Source of the DNA: Cyanidiococcus yangmingshanensis
Lineage: Eukaryota > Rhodophyta > Bangiophyceae > Cyanidiales > Cyanidiaceae
NCBI GenBank assembly: GCA_013995675.1
Contig: VWRR01000003.1
Span: 248,001 to 312,000 of the forward strand
Reading direction: 5' to 3'
DNA length: 64,000 nucleotides
Shown: piece after piece, positions 42,059 to 52,515 of the stretch
Position numbering within the stretch: position 1 is the stretch's first letter
Layout: every line of letters starts with the position of its first letter
Program-made: the position numbers and the translations under genes
The notes under the pieces: generated by a model
Told to the model about the DNA's origin: nothing
The model's database searches: none
Seen by the model: only the letters and a program-made list of their open reading frames with translations

Positions 42059-44461
42059 TCATGCGAGTGCCAGCCATGCCACAACACCCACATAAAGCAG
42101 AATCACTAGATCCTGGAGAATATTCGCCTGGACTGACCAGGTGAAATTGCTTGTCGAGCCTGTGTATAGGCCAAACATTCCGCCCTGGGGCGCACAGAGG
42201 CCGTACAGGTTCAGACCGAAAATGAATGCTGTAAAGAGCCATCCGGCTGCGTGCGGGAACCAGTGCAATGCCTTGCGCTCATGCGAACAACGCAGGAGCG
42301 GCACCAAGACGATGGGAAGTCCCACGCTCAGGGTTGTATTCACCACACCGATGATGGCGTTAACAGTCGCGGGTCCCGAGGTCGCGGCAACAACCAGCGC
42401 TGGCATGATTGCAAGGCCACGGGCCAGAGCGGCACGTAGAAGAAGAGGAATACGCATATGGAGAAAGCCGCTCATAACATAGCTACCAGTCAGCGTCGTT
42501 GTAACCGTTGACGCTGTCCCCGATATAAGCAGAATGAGCCCCCAGAGGACACATGCACCCTCAAAGGGCAGAAACTGGCAGAAATTGTAGAGGCCTAAAT
42601 TGACGGTTGCTTGCGAGGCAGAGGGATGTACATGCTCAGCCGCAATGGAGGTGGCGGCTGCATTGACGAAAAAAGCGAAACAAGTGGGCAGGACTAGCTC
42701 GAGGATCACTGGCCCGATGGCTGGCAACGAGACGGGCGCACATGCAGGGCATCCATCGGGGTCATCGCCAATGCTCTGTGCATCGCCGATATTCTCCTGG
42801 CCCGATCGTTTTCCGCATATGCTGTTCGCACGAATTTCATCATATGGAGCGTCTGAATCTGGTGATAGCCGGATATCAGGCACGTCCACAACGTCAACTG
42901 GGAAGATTGACCCTGTCTCGCCATCTTTGCCATCAATGCGTGTAGCTGGTTGCTGACCTCGCATCATCTCGGCACGCTGCTCGAGTTGCCACCCGTTCAG
43001 TATCCATGAGGCGTCCCCTGCATGACACGAATCCTGGAAGGGGGCGTGTCTGCGAGCATTGACACCCTCGCATGTCTGCCGCGAGCTGACGCAGACCCCA
43101 CTCGCTGGCTGAATGCCTGCGTCCAGAGATTCTGTACTATCCTCGCTCGACAGATCATATCGATCCAGCTTTCTTGAGGCCGCGCTCACGTCAGTTGCGC
43201 GTGCTGGCACTCCAGTTGTCGCGGCTCCCGGCGATTCGTGCCCACAAGGACAGCACGCCTCTGCCGCAGAGGTTGACTCAACGCATCCAGATTTCCCAGG
43301 TAAACAGCCACCGGTGGGACCTTCTGTTGGCAGCGACGGCGATGGTTCAGAGAGCGCAGATTCAAGGTCATCCAAAGGATTCTGGTCTCCGTCGACGTTC
43401 TCGCTCAACGACGAGGTGAGTTCTGATTCCTCTGCTTTTTCGTCGCCTTGCTCATCCTGTTGGACCTTTTCAATGATATCGAGTGCCACAAATGCAGCTG
43501 TATGATGGGCGATGAGCGAGCCGGTCTGCAAATACAAATTATGAGGCATCACGACACTCCCAATAATACTCAGAGCATCGTAGACTGATTGGCCTCCTTG
43601 GAACGTAGGAACCAACCAGCCCAATATGAACTGCTTTCCATCCAGGCCAGACCTGGCAAGAGAGACAAGCAGCACAATGCCGAGCGCAAAAACGCAGAGC
43701 GCTACCGTAGCCTCGACCAACCGAAAATCGCCCAGCTCCAACAAAAGCACCAGCGACGTCGCCACAAATGAGAGTAAGACACCCACCCAGACCGGCACAC
43801 CAGTGAGTATATTCATCCCGAACGCAAACCCAATTACCTCTGGAATATCAGCCACGACCACGACCAGTTCTGCGAAGAGCCATAGCAGGTATCGAGCAGC
43901 ACCCGGTTTGCGGTAGTGTTTCCGCTCGGCAGTTGCAAAGTCCTCAAGCGGCGCACTCACGAGCACTAGTCGGGCACAGAGCCACCCCACAAAGAGGGCA
44001 AACCACTGCGACCACCAGATCACCCAAAGCTGCGAATAAGCGTACTGAGAGCCGGAGAGGATATCGGAAAACATGTTGCCTGGGTCGAGGTACGCCACGC
44101 AAACCAACCAGCCAGGACCCATGTAACGCCACGCTCGTCGAAAAACTTGAGCATACCGGCGCAGACGCCTCCTCCAACCGATACCATAGCTACGTACAAC
44201 AACAGCATCACGCTCCATTGGATGCTGTGACTCGGATGCGCTCCTGTACGGAAGAGACGCCTGATAGTACGTCCAGTCTCGTTTCTGAGGTCGTGGCTCG
44301 CGCGCACCGCATCCGCCGAGATGCGGGTTGCAGGGCTCCCGTCCGACGAACCCAGACACCATTGTACATTCATGGTCATAGATGGACGGCCTTAACAACG
44401 GGAACGACTCCATGGATCGACACCCAACGCCGCCGCTGGCAGGGGGCCCGGCATCGAGCAT
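42059..44461 (-). CDS. NRAMP-family metal ion transporter with long cytoplasmic insert
   Basis: An 800-residue polytopic membrane protein. After about 110 hydrophilic residues comes the NRAMP core: GPGWLVCVAYLDPGNMFSD (DPGN motif at 126-129, TM1) and SIIGSVVMPHNLYLQTGSL (MPHN motif at 305-308, TM6), with hydrophobic helices between. A hydrophilic, Ser/Glu/Asp-rich stretch of about 250 residues (roughly 330-585) is inserted between TM6 and TM7, where most NRAMPs have a short loop. The C-terminal half resumes with PVILELVLPTCFAFFVNAAA and further helices. It probably imports Fe2+ or Mn2+, exchanging with protons. The Met of the MPHN motif that selects transition metals is kept. The open frame is intact; a downstream ATG at 44413 is an alternative start. 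Confidence 0.92.
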   Translation of the reverse strand: MLDAGPPASGGVGCRSMESFPLLRPSIYDHECTMVSGFVGREPCNPHLGGCGAREPRPQKRDWTYYQASLPYRSASESQHPMERDAVVVRSYGIGWRRRLRRYAQVFRRAWRYMGPGWLVCVAYLDPGNMFSDILSGSQYAYSQLWVIWWSQWFALFVGWLCARLVLVSAPLEDFATAERKHYRKPGAARYLLWLFAELVVVVADIPEVIGFAFGMNILTGVPVWVGVLLSFVATSLVLLLELGDFRLVEATVALCVFALGIVLLVSLARSGLDGKQFILGWLVPTFQGGQSVYDALSIIGSVVMPHNLYLQTGSLIAHHTAAFVALDIIEKVQQDEQGDEKAEESELTSSLSENVDGDQNPLDDLESALSEPSPSLPTEGPTGGCLPGKSGCVESTSAAEACCPCGHESPGAATTGVPARATDVSAASRKLDRYDLSSEDSTESLDAGIQPASGVCVSSRQTCEGVNARRHAPFQDSCHAGDASWILNGWQLEQRAEMMRGQQPATRIDGKDGETGSIFPVDVVDVPDIRLSPDSDAPYDEIRANSICGKRSGQENIGDAQSIGDDPDGCPACAPVSLPAIGPVILELVLPTCFAFFVNAAATSIAAEHVHPSASQATVNLGLYNFCQFLPFEGACVLWGLILLISGTASTVTTTLTGSYVMSGFLHMRIPLLLRAALARGLAIMPALVVAATSGPATVNAIIGVVNTTLSVGLPIVLVPLLRCSHERKALHWFPHAAGWLFTAFIFGLNLYGLCAPQGGMFGLYTGSTSNFTWSVQANILQDLVILLYVGVVAWLALA

Positions 44462-44633
44462 CCAGCAGCACCTCGAGTCCGTCTACACCGACACCATGCT
44501 CCATGGGTGCTGAACCATCGACCTCGACGGTAACCGTTCTCCGAACGCACCTATCCCAAGTCGCAACCGATGCGTACGCTGGCCCTGGGAGCGGATCATC
44601 GCCCTGGTCGATGGACATCGCTGCCGTGCGCCC

Positions 44634-45239
44634 ATGGCCGCGCGACGACGACGGGTGCCGCAGACTGGCGCTCGCCACACCGAACGGGACGTCCTCGAGT
44701 GCGTTGCCCGCGCTGCATACAACGTCATGGCAACATCGTCTCTGCTACTCCCGGCGAGTCGAACATTTCTGGATGAAGAATCCAGTTGTCATGAGTCGGA
44801 TGTGGAGATCGAGGACCTCATCGACAAGTACGCCGGTGACAAGGCGCCGGTTGGAGAAGCAGAGAACTCGTTCGAGCTACCTGCCGAGTCTGCTGCTGTG
44901 CTTGCGAAAGAGGTTTCAATTTTGCGGCTTCGTCAACACTGGGATCCGAAACGTTTCTACAAGTCGATGGGAAACAATAATGATTTTGATCTGCGTCGAT
45001 TTCAACTGGGGACTGTGATCGAGGCGCCACACGAGTTCTATACTGCAGAGCGTCTGCGACGACGAGAACGTAAACCTCGCCTCTTCGAAGAGGTCATGGA
45101 AGACCAGTGCGTGCGTGCGTACGTGAGGCGACGTTTTCGAGACGTGCAGGAGCGGGCCCAACGAACGGCTGAAGCCTCTCGGCGACGACGACGACGACGA
45201 CGACAAGGCGGCTCGTCCAAGCGCTCAGGGCGACGATAA
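44634..45239 (+). CDS. FCF2: FCF2 pre-rRNA processing protein
   Basis: The C-terminal half carries the Fcf2 domain: LRQHWDPKRFYKSMG (compare LRNALDPKRFYKK), RFQLGTVIEAPHEFYTAERL (compare FQxGTVVEGPxEFYSxR) and ERKPRLFEEVMEDQCVRAYV (compare RKxTxVDELLxD), followed by an arginine run encoded by a CGA/CGACGA repeat (45183-45206). In yeast Fcf2 acts in the small-subunit processome during early 35S rRNA cleavage; the human homologue is DNTTIP2. The first ATG is 44634; ATG 44727 (MATSSLLLPASRTFLDEE) gives a more typical acidic start and I cannot decide between them. The frame is intact. It is divergent from the NRAMP gene. Confidence 0.88.
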   Translation: MAARRRRVPQTGARHTERDVLECVARAAYNVMATSSLLLPASRTFLDEESSCHESDVEIEDLIDKYAGDKAPVGEAENSFELPAESAAVLAKEVSILRLRQHWDPKRFYKSMGNNNDFDLRRFQLGTVIEAPHEFYTAERLRRRERKPRLFEEVMEDQCVRAYVRRRFRDVQERAQRTAEASRRRRRRRRQGGSSKRSGRR

Positions 45240-45849
45240 ACGGAGCGTGCAGCGCTGCTTGTCATCGGCCAAGGTGCTGAGCGAACCCGGTAGAAAACGG
45301 GTTGGAAGGAAACATTTTGGTCGCTGAATCCCAAGTCCAACCACGGCAGGATGGGGCAGAGAGCGCGTTTCTGGGAACCGTCGCGAACCGTGCATGGGAC
45401 CGGACTCGAAGGACTTGACGAGCACTTGAGGGCGTTGGCCGCATCGAGCCTTTCACTTGCAATGCGCGAAAAGTGACATATCGATCCTGAACGGTGCCTT
45501 TCCTCTACATGGAACGCTGCCCGATTCCGCTGCCAGAGTAGGACGAATGTTGGATGCGGCTCGAGGCGCACGCAAAGCCACCCGCTCTGCGAGTCGCCAG
45601 CGCCCGTCGATACGCTCATCGGCCAGACTTGTTGCATCGATTTCCGAGCTGTTATCCGTCTCAGTGCAAATCGATTGATTGGGTTTAGGGACAGCGTTGG
45701 TTGCATTTGATCGCCCGCTGTTTGGAACGCGGATACGGCGACTGACACAACGAGTCCAGGCGACGCGGCCGGAACTTGGTCGGAACGTTACACTGGCTCT
45801 CTGAACGTCTACGCAAACGCATATTCAAGCCCGGTTTCATCTATGGTCG
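45240..45849. other. Gap between convergent FCF2 and PAN2
   Basis: No supported gene; long minus-strand frames here extend into the antisense of FCF2 with an arginine/serine-repeat composition and look like shadows. Confidence 0.3.
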
Positions 45850-48800
45850 TTAAAGTACCATTTCGAAAGGGTCACTGAAATCCGGTTGCCAGTTCTTCCG
45901 ACTTCCGTACTCATACAGCTGCTCAATGGTGGCGTCAAGGACATGTTGACGCTCCAGCTCCTGATAGAGGCGATAGAGATCCAGGGCCGCTTGGGCGTCT
46001 TCGCTGGAGTCGTGGCCCTGTTGCTGCCGATTCTGGATGTTACGCCTCAACAGGCAGCCAGAAAGAAATCGCAACGAGAGCAGTCTAGATCGGCCGCGGT
46101 TGCCATCACCAGCTCGTTGCCGAAAAAGAAGAGCCGTATCGCGGTATTGCTCCGTTTGAAGCAAAAAGTTCAAGTGCCGGAAATCGCTGCGGAGCCCGTG
46201 TCCGACAAAGATGCATCCGGCTCGTTGAAGCGCATGCAACTTTGCGTAGACGTATTTGCTCAGGGTTAGGTAGTGGCGAGTTCGATTCGGTTGCAAGTCC
46301 GTCGCAGTGATGCCACTGTATCGAGTCAGGTAATCAACGATCTGAAATCCTGGTGGCGGGAGAACGTAGTCGTCCAGAAGGACCTGGCCGTTCTCTCGAA
46401 TCACGGTCACTCGGGCGACGTACTTACGCGACGGCTCCAGAATCACTCGTCGCGTGAGTAGCTCCTCCGTCGGCTGACTCGAAGGCATCCATGTCGTCTG
46501 CAGACGTTGATCCTTTCCATGCCGGCGCGCACATAAGATTTCCGCCTTCTCTCGCGAAAGCAGGACAAACTCGGTGTCCATTGCAACGAGTGTACCGGGA
46601 GTGAAACGCTCCCCAGGCGCTAGTGGCACGAATGATAGGCGTGCCCGCAATGCTGCCATATCCCCGGCCTGCAGCAGCCGCCGATGCACCGCACTCAAAG
46701 GGCGCAGCGCGAAAATGCGCTCCCAAGATGCCCGCCAATCGATCGGTGCCAGCGGTTCGGGAAACGCACGGCTCGCATCGGTGTCATCAACCGGTCTTTG
46801 ATACAGCAACAAAACGGGTTGCAAAAACGACGGATCGTAGGACAAAACCTCACTCGCATCCTGAATCGGCGTGATTGTGAAATCATTGAAGCAAAACCAG
46901 GTACCAGCTTGGGTGATCGTCGACGCGTCTCGGGGCTGTGACCCCTTCACCTTGAACGAGGGCAACCGCAGATGAAAACGACGATGCCCTGTCGACGGTC
47001 ACTGACGCATCACCGGAACGTACACCGGCCACGACGCCAACCAGTCGATAGGAATAGCTGGTCCCCGACGAAGGCATCAGCTCCAGCTCGGTCGGAATTG
47101 CATGTACAACCAGCTCAGTGCAACTACATAGCAGATACGGTGGCAGTGAAACAACTTGACGAGATTGTTCCACGAGCTCGACTTTTTGACTCGCCGGATG
47201 CAGCGCTCGAATCGGCTCGAGCCGCTGTTGCAGCGACGCGGCCACAAGCGCGCGAAAATCGGTCGCATCCGTCACGACGCCCTTGCCATTGGACACGGAC
47301 AGCACGAACTGGCTGTGGACACGTGTCGTCTCGAGGACCGCTCGAAACGGCCCGAATGCGTGTCACGATGCGTGCACCGAAAAGTCTCTCCGTCACGCAC
47401 CCATGACTCGAGCCGTAAACACCATTGGACTCCTCTCGAGAGAGATGCTCGAGCAGAAAACGACTGAATTTGTCTAGACGGCGCTCTAGTGGTGTGTTGG
47501 AATGGGCCTGCACGGCACCACTCAGGTCGTCGACGAGGCCCAAGGCCACCGCTTGTGGTGTTTGTTGAAAGGCATAGATGAGGCGGGCCGCCTCGCACGC
47601 CGAGCCGCCGCCTCGTTCGAGCATATCGTAGAGGTAGCCGAGCTCGGCAGCGATACTGGTTGGGATCTCTTCGGAGGTAGAGGCGAATCGATGACATATA
47701 CTGAACATGGCCATGCGGAATGGACGCACGAAGAAAAGTAGTTGCAATACGGCGTTCATGTACGAGTTGGGTAGATTATTCTCCAGTCCGCAGAAAGGCG
47801 TGCGATTGTAGAGCGCGTAATCAAAGCCTTCGAGGCTCTCCGCTTTCACCAGATCCATTCGGCGAAAGCGAACGCGTTCCAGAAGTGTATCCAGTTTCGG
47901 CTGCACTTGAGTATTGATGGCGGTGGTGGTCTGCAACCAACCTTGGTCCGGCTGAAGACATAACGCATTGCGGTCGGTATCGGTCGATGTCAAGTAACCG
48001 ATCGGTCCGATGAAACGAGCATTTTGGATCGCCTTGGGGCTCGCGAGCAACGGGAATCGGATGCTCGCCGTCAGTCCATGATCGGTCCGGTTGCTCAAAC
48101 GAGACACCGGCAGCGGTGTGTCGGACAGCCAACGATGGCGTGCACTCGTCGCTGCGGGGAAGGCCCAACGACGAGCTCGGCCCTAACGATGCCTCTGCAA
48201 AGAGGCGCTCCAGGGCTGCAGCACTGATCATATCACCATCAGGAGCAGATGCTGCCGATGGATGGAGCGCCAGTACCCTGACATAGCCACCAATGTCTCC
48301 GACTGCAAGCAGATCTCCTTCGCTGCAAATGTCGAGGCTCGAATAGAGGGCGTTGGCTGCCGGCAGGGTCATGCCACTCGCGTACTGGAGCGGCTGCTGC
48401 ATCCCCACGGATCTGAAAGCGCTCCAGATTCCCGCCAACTCCGAGCGTGAAGAGACTGCCTGACTGGGGATGCCACTTCAACGCGATGACAGCATCCGCG
48501 CTTGGCACATCCAGTTCTTGAACGATGGCTGGCGATTGTTTGCAACCTCCACTGATGCCGTCTAGACCTTTGCGAATATCGTAGATCCGGACCAGTGGCA
48601 CAACGCCATACACTGCTGCGACATAACCGCTTTCGGGGAGCACAGCCAAGTCGACGACAGGGAGGCGCGGCGCACCCGACAGCTTGCGAGTTGGCTCCGC
48701 CTGGAGCACACGCAACTGCGAAGAGTCCCGTATCGATATCGTGCCATCATCATGTCCCAAAACGACCGCATCGTTACGTAACCAGTCTGCCGCGAGCACC

Positions 48801-49339
48801 CTGCGGACGTGCGGCGGGTCCACTGATGATCGCAGGGCGATGCCTCTCTCCGCGTGCAGCAGGTGCATTCGCCCAAGATCAGTTACCACCAGCAACATTG
48901 CATGTCCGGACAGCGGTATCGGCCGACAGAGACGGGACTGCGACCACTCGGGGCTGATCAACACATGAACCGGAACACCCGTCGAGGTACGCACCACGAT
49001 TCCGTTCGCTGATGCTGACACAATCAGCGGTCTCTCCATAGAGCCATGCACTGCGAACAGGTCCCGAACGCCATCTGATAAAGGACCCGGAATTGATCCA
49101 ACCCAAGACGTAAACAGATAACCCGTTGGGAACAGATGGGTATGAATCTGACCAGTCTGAGTCCCAAACAGAACCAAACGAGCGCAACGGTCCGCGCGTT
49201 CGACAACGTCGGGACCCCGCTCGACCAGGTGCGCAGCACCAATAGCTTCCAGTGGCAGGGAAAGCCAGCGTACACGTCGTACAGGATCGGGAACTCCGTG
49301 AAAGCCTAAATACCCGGGGGCAATCCCCAGTACCTCCAT
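45850..49339 (-). CDS. PAN2: PAN2 deadenylase catalytic subunit, frame broken four times
   Basis: All PAN2 parts occur in order over 3.5 kb, spread over changing frames. First, an N-terminal WD40-type propeller (49339 to about 48410, MEVLGIAPGYLGFHG ... KWHPQSGSLFTLG) whose last repeat continues in the next frame (LDICSEGDLLAVGDIGGYV). Second, the linker and inactive UCH domain (about 48170-47370: PKAIQNARFIGPIGY, FDYALYNRTPF, CGLENNLPNSYMNAVLQLLF). Third, a segment at 47350-47000. Fourth, the exonuclease at 46995-45850. There VAMDTEFVLLS, FVGHGLRSDFRHLN and HDSSEDAQAALDLY supply the D-E-D-D-H catalytic set. Each change equals one extra base, near 48403, 48120-48180, 47351 and 47000. PAN2 with PAN3 shortens poly(A) tails in the cytoplasm. 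Confidence 0.88.
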
Positions 49340-50316
49340 ATCAAAGCGCTATCGCTACTTCCATAACCTTGCCTTGAGTATGCAAAAAAGGTCGGACGCA
49401 ACAGAGCTCGTCAAAACAAGAAACACACTCCTACACCAGTGCCGAGTTTGCAAGTCCACTCGAGAAAAGCACGTCAGTTCTCCAGTGGAGACTCAATTTT
49501 CTCGCTGAGCGCTGATTGAAAAACGCTATTGCCAATGGTCCACGTCTATAACGCGTGTCGCGAGATACAGAAACGCCGCCGGGTCGACAGAATGGAACAC
49601 TCGCTGACGTCACGCCCCTGCGCATACGCCTCTTGTAAAGACGCCTACGACTACCTGTTTACAATGGTGCAGTGGTATGCACGTTCAGAAGAGAGCGTAA
49701 GAATCATTGGTCAAGTCGATCTCGCTTCGTCAAGGTGAGTGGTTTCAAATCGCTAGTCTAGTGACTCGAAAGTAGTTTGATCTCCAAGATGCGGGACGAG
49801 AAGTACCGTGCATACGCAGAGCGAGCGCCCACTGGGCCCCGATCTCGACACGAAGATGCGTTTGCGGTCGAGAAGAAAGGAGCAGAGTTTCTCTAGTTTT
49901 ACTGGAGCAATAGTGTCTAAGAGCACCCGATTCGAGCTACTTTTTGGTCGGTGAGTCGCCAGCTGATTCGGCGACTGCGATTGCGTGGCAGAGCCGACCT
50001 TATCGTGACGCTCCGAAACCGATCCAGCGATCGTCCGCAGCGCGAGGTAGTCTCAAAGAACTGAGAGAATCAGAGTGGCATGAGCGAGTCGGAATTGTTG
50101 CGCGATAAGGTCGCTCTTCTTGACAGTGCTGAAAAGAAAGCTCCTCTTCATTATGAACAAATATGACGTCGACAAGTTTGGTACCCTGTCTCTCTGAGAC
50201 GAAACATGATCGTTCTTATCAGTTGCAATCGAAGGCGTAACATTCAGATCAGTTTTTTGATAGAGATGCTTCGCTCGGGGGCAGTTCTCGAAGCGTTTCC
50301 GCCTGGCCGCTCGGAG
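49340..50316. other. Long gap, nothing recognised
   Basis: A 69-codon plus-strand frame (49529-49738) ends close to a gtgagt that could serve as a 5' splice site, but no matching downstream exon is recognisable. Otherwise short frames only. Confidence 0.25.
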
Positions 50317-51936
50317 TCACTCAAACAGGCCTCGCCCGGCGACAGGCCTGGCTAACAATAGACCAGAACTCTCGTGCTGCACCTTCATCCGTATAACGCC
50401 GGTGTCGATGAATAGGGATGCACTTAACAGCCCATTGACGTACGGCCAAGGGATTTGTTCATCCTCGTAATAGAAATAGACTCCTTTGACGGCTGCGAAG
50501 AGCTGTGCTGGCCCATTCGGAAAGGGCCAACCTTTGAATTGCCAGGAGGCACCCTGGCAGACAACCACAGCAACCCGCTCCCATTCTGCGGGCATCAGCT
50601 GGTTTGGTTGATCCGTAAATACATAGGTCTGGCCTCGGTGAGAGATCTGGATACGAGGAGCTGGTTTTCGCACCACGCCCTGTTTCCGTAGCTCCTCCTG
50701 AGGTACAAACGTCCCCGACTCCACAAAAGGTTTCACATTCAACATCGTAATCAGCGGTTGTTGTCCTGACTGGGAGGATAATGATCGGATGGAGTGTATC
50801 GTAACCGCTCCCCGTTTGTGCCTGCGTACCACCGGCACTCGCGTGTTTCTTGGTTACGACTACACCTGCTGGGCCGTTGTCGCGACCATGGCCAGCTGTC
50901 GTCGGGGTTCCTGTTCGCTCTAATCGCCCAGTGGATGCTGCCGTCGACTCACCTAGAGTCGTCTCCATCGAGTCTCTAGCCGACAAGGCATTGCTCCCCG
51001 GCTCTAAAAGACTTGCTGCCACAGAAGCAAACCCGGCTGCTGGATCGATTTCGAGCCTCTCGAGGTCAGCGAGACCGGCTTCGCGGTACGCTCGCAACGG
51101 ATCCGTTCGATATCGATCACCACGAGCGATATCAAGATCAGACGCTTTCGCAGTTACTAGAGTCGGCTGGCCATCAACGGACGCCCTGCCTGAAACTGCA
51201 GCATTCTCCACGGCTGGTACACCCTCTGGTGGTCCGGCGATGACGGATTTGCGTAGCGCCTCAACGACCGGGAATGTCGTAAAGTCGATTCCCTTTCGTT
51301 TGTCGAGCTCGAAAAATCCATCGCATGAACGTTGTACTCGTTCCATGGCGATACAGCGTGCAACGTAGGCAGACTCATCAAAAGCTCCGTGTCGAGTGTC
51401 CTGGTTTGAGGCGCTCACATCATGCTCATCCCGCTCGATCTTGACTGAGCTAGAAGCGACAGCCTCTTTCACAGAAGAGCGCTCGTCAAGAGGTTCCTTC
51501 TCTGCTTGCAGATCAGCTTTCGTTGGTGCGGTTGTTTGCGTTGTCTCCATTGTGGATGCAGCTCGAAGCGTCTGGTCAGCTGACGCTAGCAGCACTTGAG
51601 TCGAAAAGAGAAGATTCCTCGAAACTCAGCTCACCAAGCATAAATTTGACCAGTTCTTTGCGTTCTGCTTCCATAAGTCGACTTAACGCCATGTGTTTGA
51701 CAGTAAGCCACGTACTCACGAAGTGAAGCATCCATGTGCAACAATGCAACATAGATGTCTCGAAGGGTGTAGGGGTCTCCTTTCCGAGCCCCTGCTGTAC
51801 GGCGAGCGGGCGTCGGGTCGTCAAGCGGATAACTCTTTGACCCGATATGCAGTACCTGCCGATCTTCATCAATAGATGACTTGGACATGGCCGAGCCGAA
51901 CTCACCCAGCGCCTGCAACGCAAAGAGAGGCTCCAT
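50317..51936 (-). CDS. CDC73: CDC73/parafibromin, PAF1 complex subunit, frame broken three times
   Basis: Starts at ATG 51936. The N-terminal segment (KGDPYTLRDIYVALLHMDAS) and its continuation one frame away (SRLMEAERKELVKFMLGE, compare VVRRPDRKDLLGYLNG) match the CDC73 N-terminus. A disordered middle follows in a third frame. The conserved C-terminal Ras-like domain begins HPIIILPVRT and continues in a fourth segment: PLITMLNVKPFVESGTFVP, YVFTDQPNQLMPAEWERVAV, WQFKGWPFPNGPAQLFAAVK and GVYFYYEDEQIPWPYV. Breaks lie near 51660-51690, 51576-51625 (upstream frame ends TGA-C) and 50752-50767. At the last one, removing one base gives exact length agreement with the family's PIIIIPxxxTSLITMLN block. 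The PAF1 complex travels with RNA polymerase II and promotes histone modification. Confidence 0.88.
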
Positions 51937-52515
51937 GCTGCGACGCCCTCCTGGCAGTACGCTCAGCGACTACAACGGCGCGTACACAAAGTCTCAAAAG
52001 GAACGTGCGATCCGCTCTCTTAGCCACTAGTCACCGCGGATCGAGACGGTTGGCCAGAAAAAATACCAACTCGGCTGCAACAGAGTACCTCGTCTGCGTT
52101 CGTGGGTTCAGTCGTCGCTTCCCGAGTTCCGCACGCTGTCTCGGTCGCAGGTCACCGTTCAGAACCCGAACCCGCCCTAAAGACAGTCTAATTTCTGAAG
52201 GTTTCTCTCTTATCTATAACTAGTCACACAGTGCACTTTTCCGTCTCCCCGTCTAGAGAAACAACAAAATAGAGACTATGGCGAATTACTGCGAATCCGA
52301 GTCGCCATATCCCTAACAGAACCGGTCTGGTTCTTGTCACACAAACGTATTGTGGTTCACAACAGTGTCTTCCGTACGCTTGAAACGTCAACAGACGAAG
52401 CGGGTTCTGGTTGCGTCTCAAGGACCTCCACTTGGTGAGTTTGTTGGAGTCAGGGGCTTGGCGGTTTGGTGCCTCACGGGAACGTTCAGGTACAGCGATC
52501 TCCTGCTCATCGGGA
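51937..52515. other. Divergent promoter region CDC73 / PgsA
   Basis: No gene recognised. The PgsA frame is open upstream of the chosen ATG back to 52411 but has no ATG there. Confidence 0.35.

Noticed and set aside
43933-45018. 361-codon plus-strand open frame
   Set aside because: Antisense to the NRAMP N-terminus and out of frame with FCF2; Arg/Thr/Ser-biased shadow without motifs.
45038-45748. 236-codon minus-strand frame with Arg repeats
   Set aside because: Antisense to the FCF2 arginine repeat; composition reflects the CGA repeat, no domain.
49529-49760. Small exon followed by gtgagt splice donor
   Set aside because: No downstream exon, branch point or protein family supports an intron; the donor-like hexamer is expected by chance.
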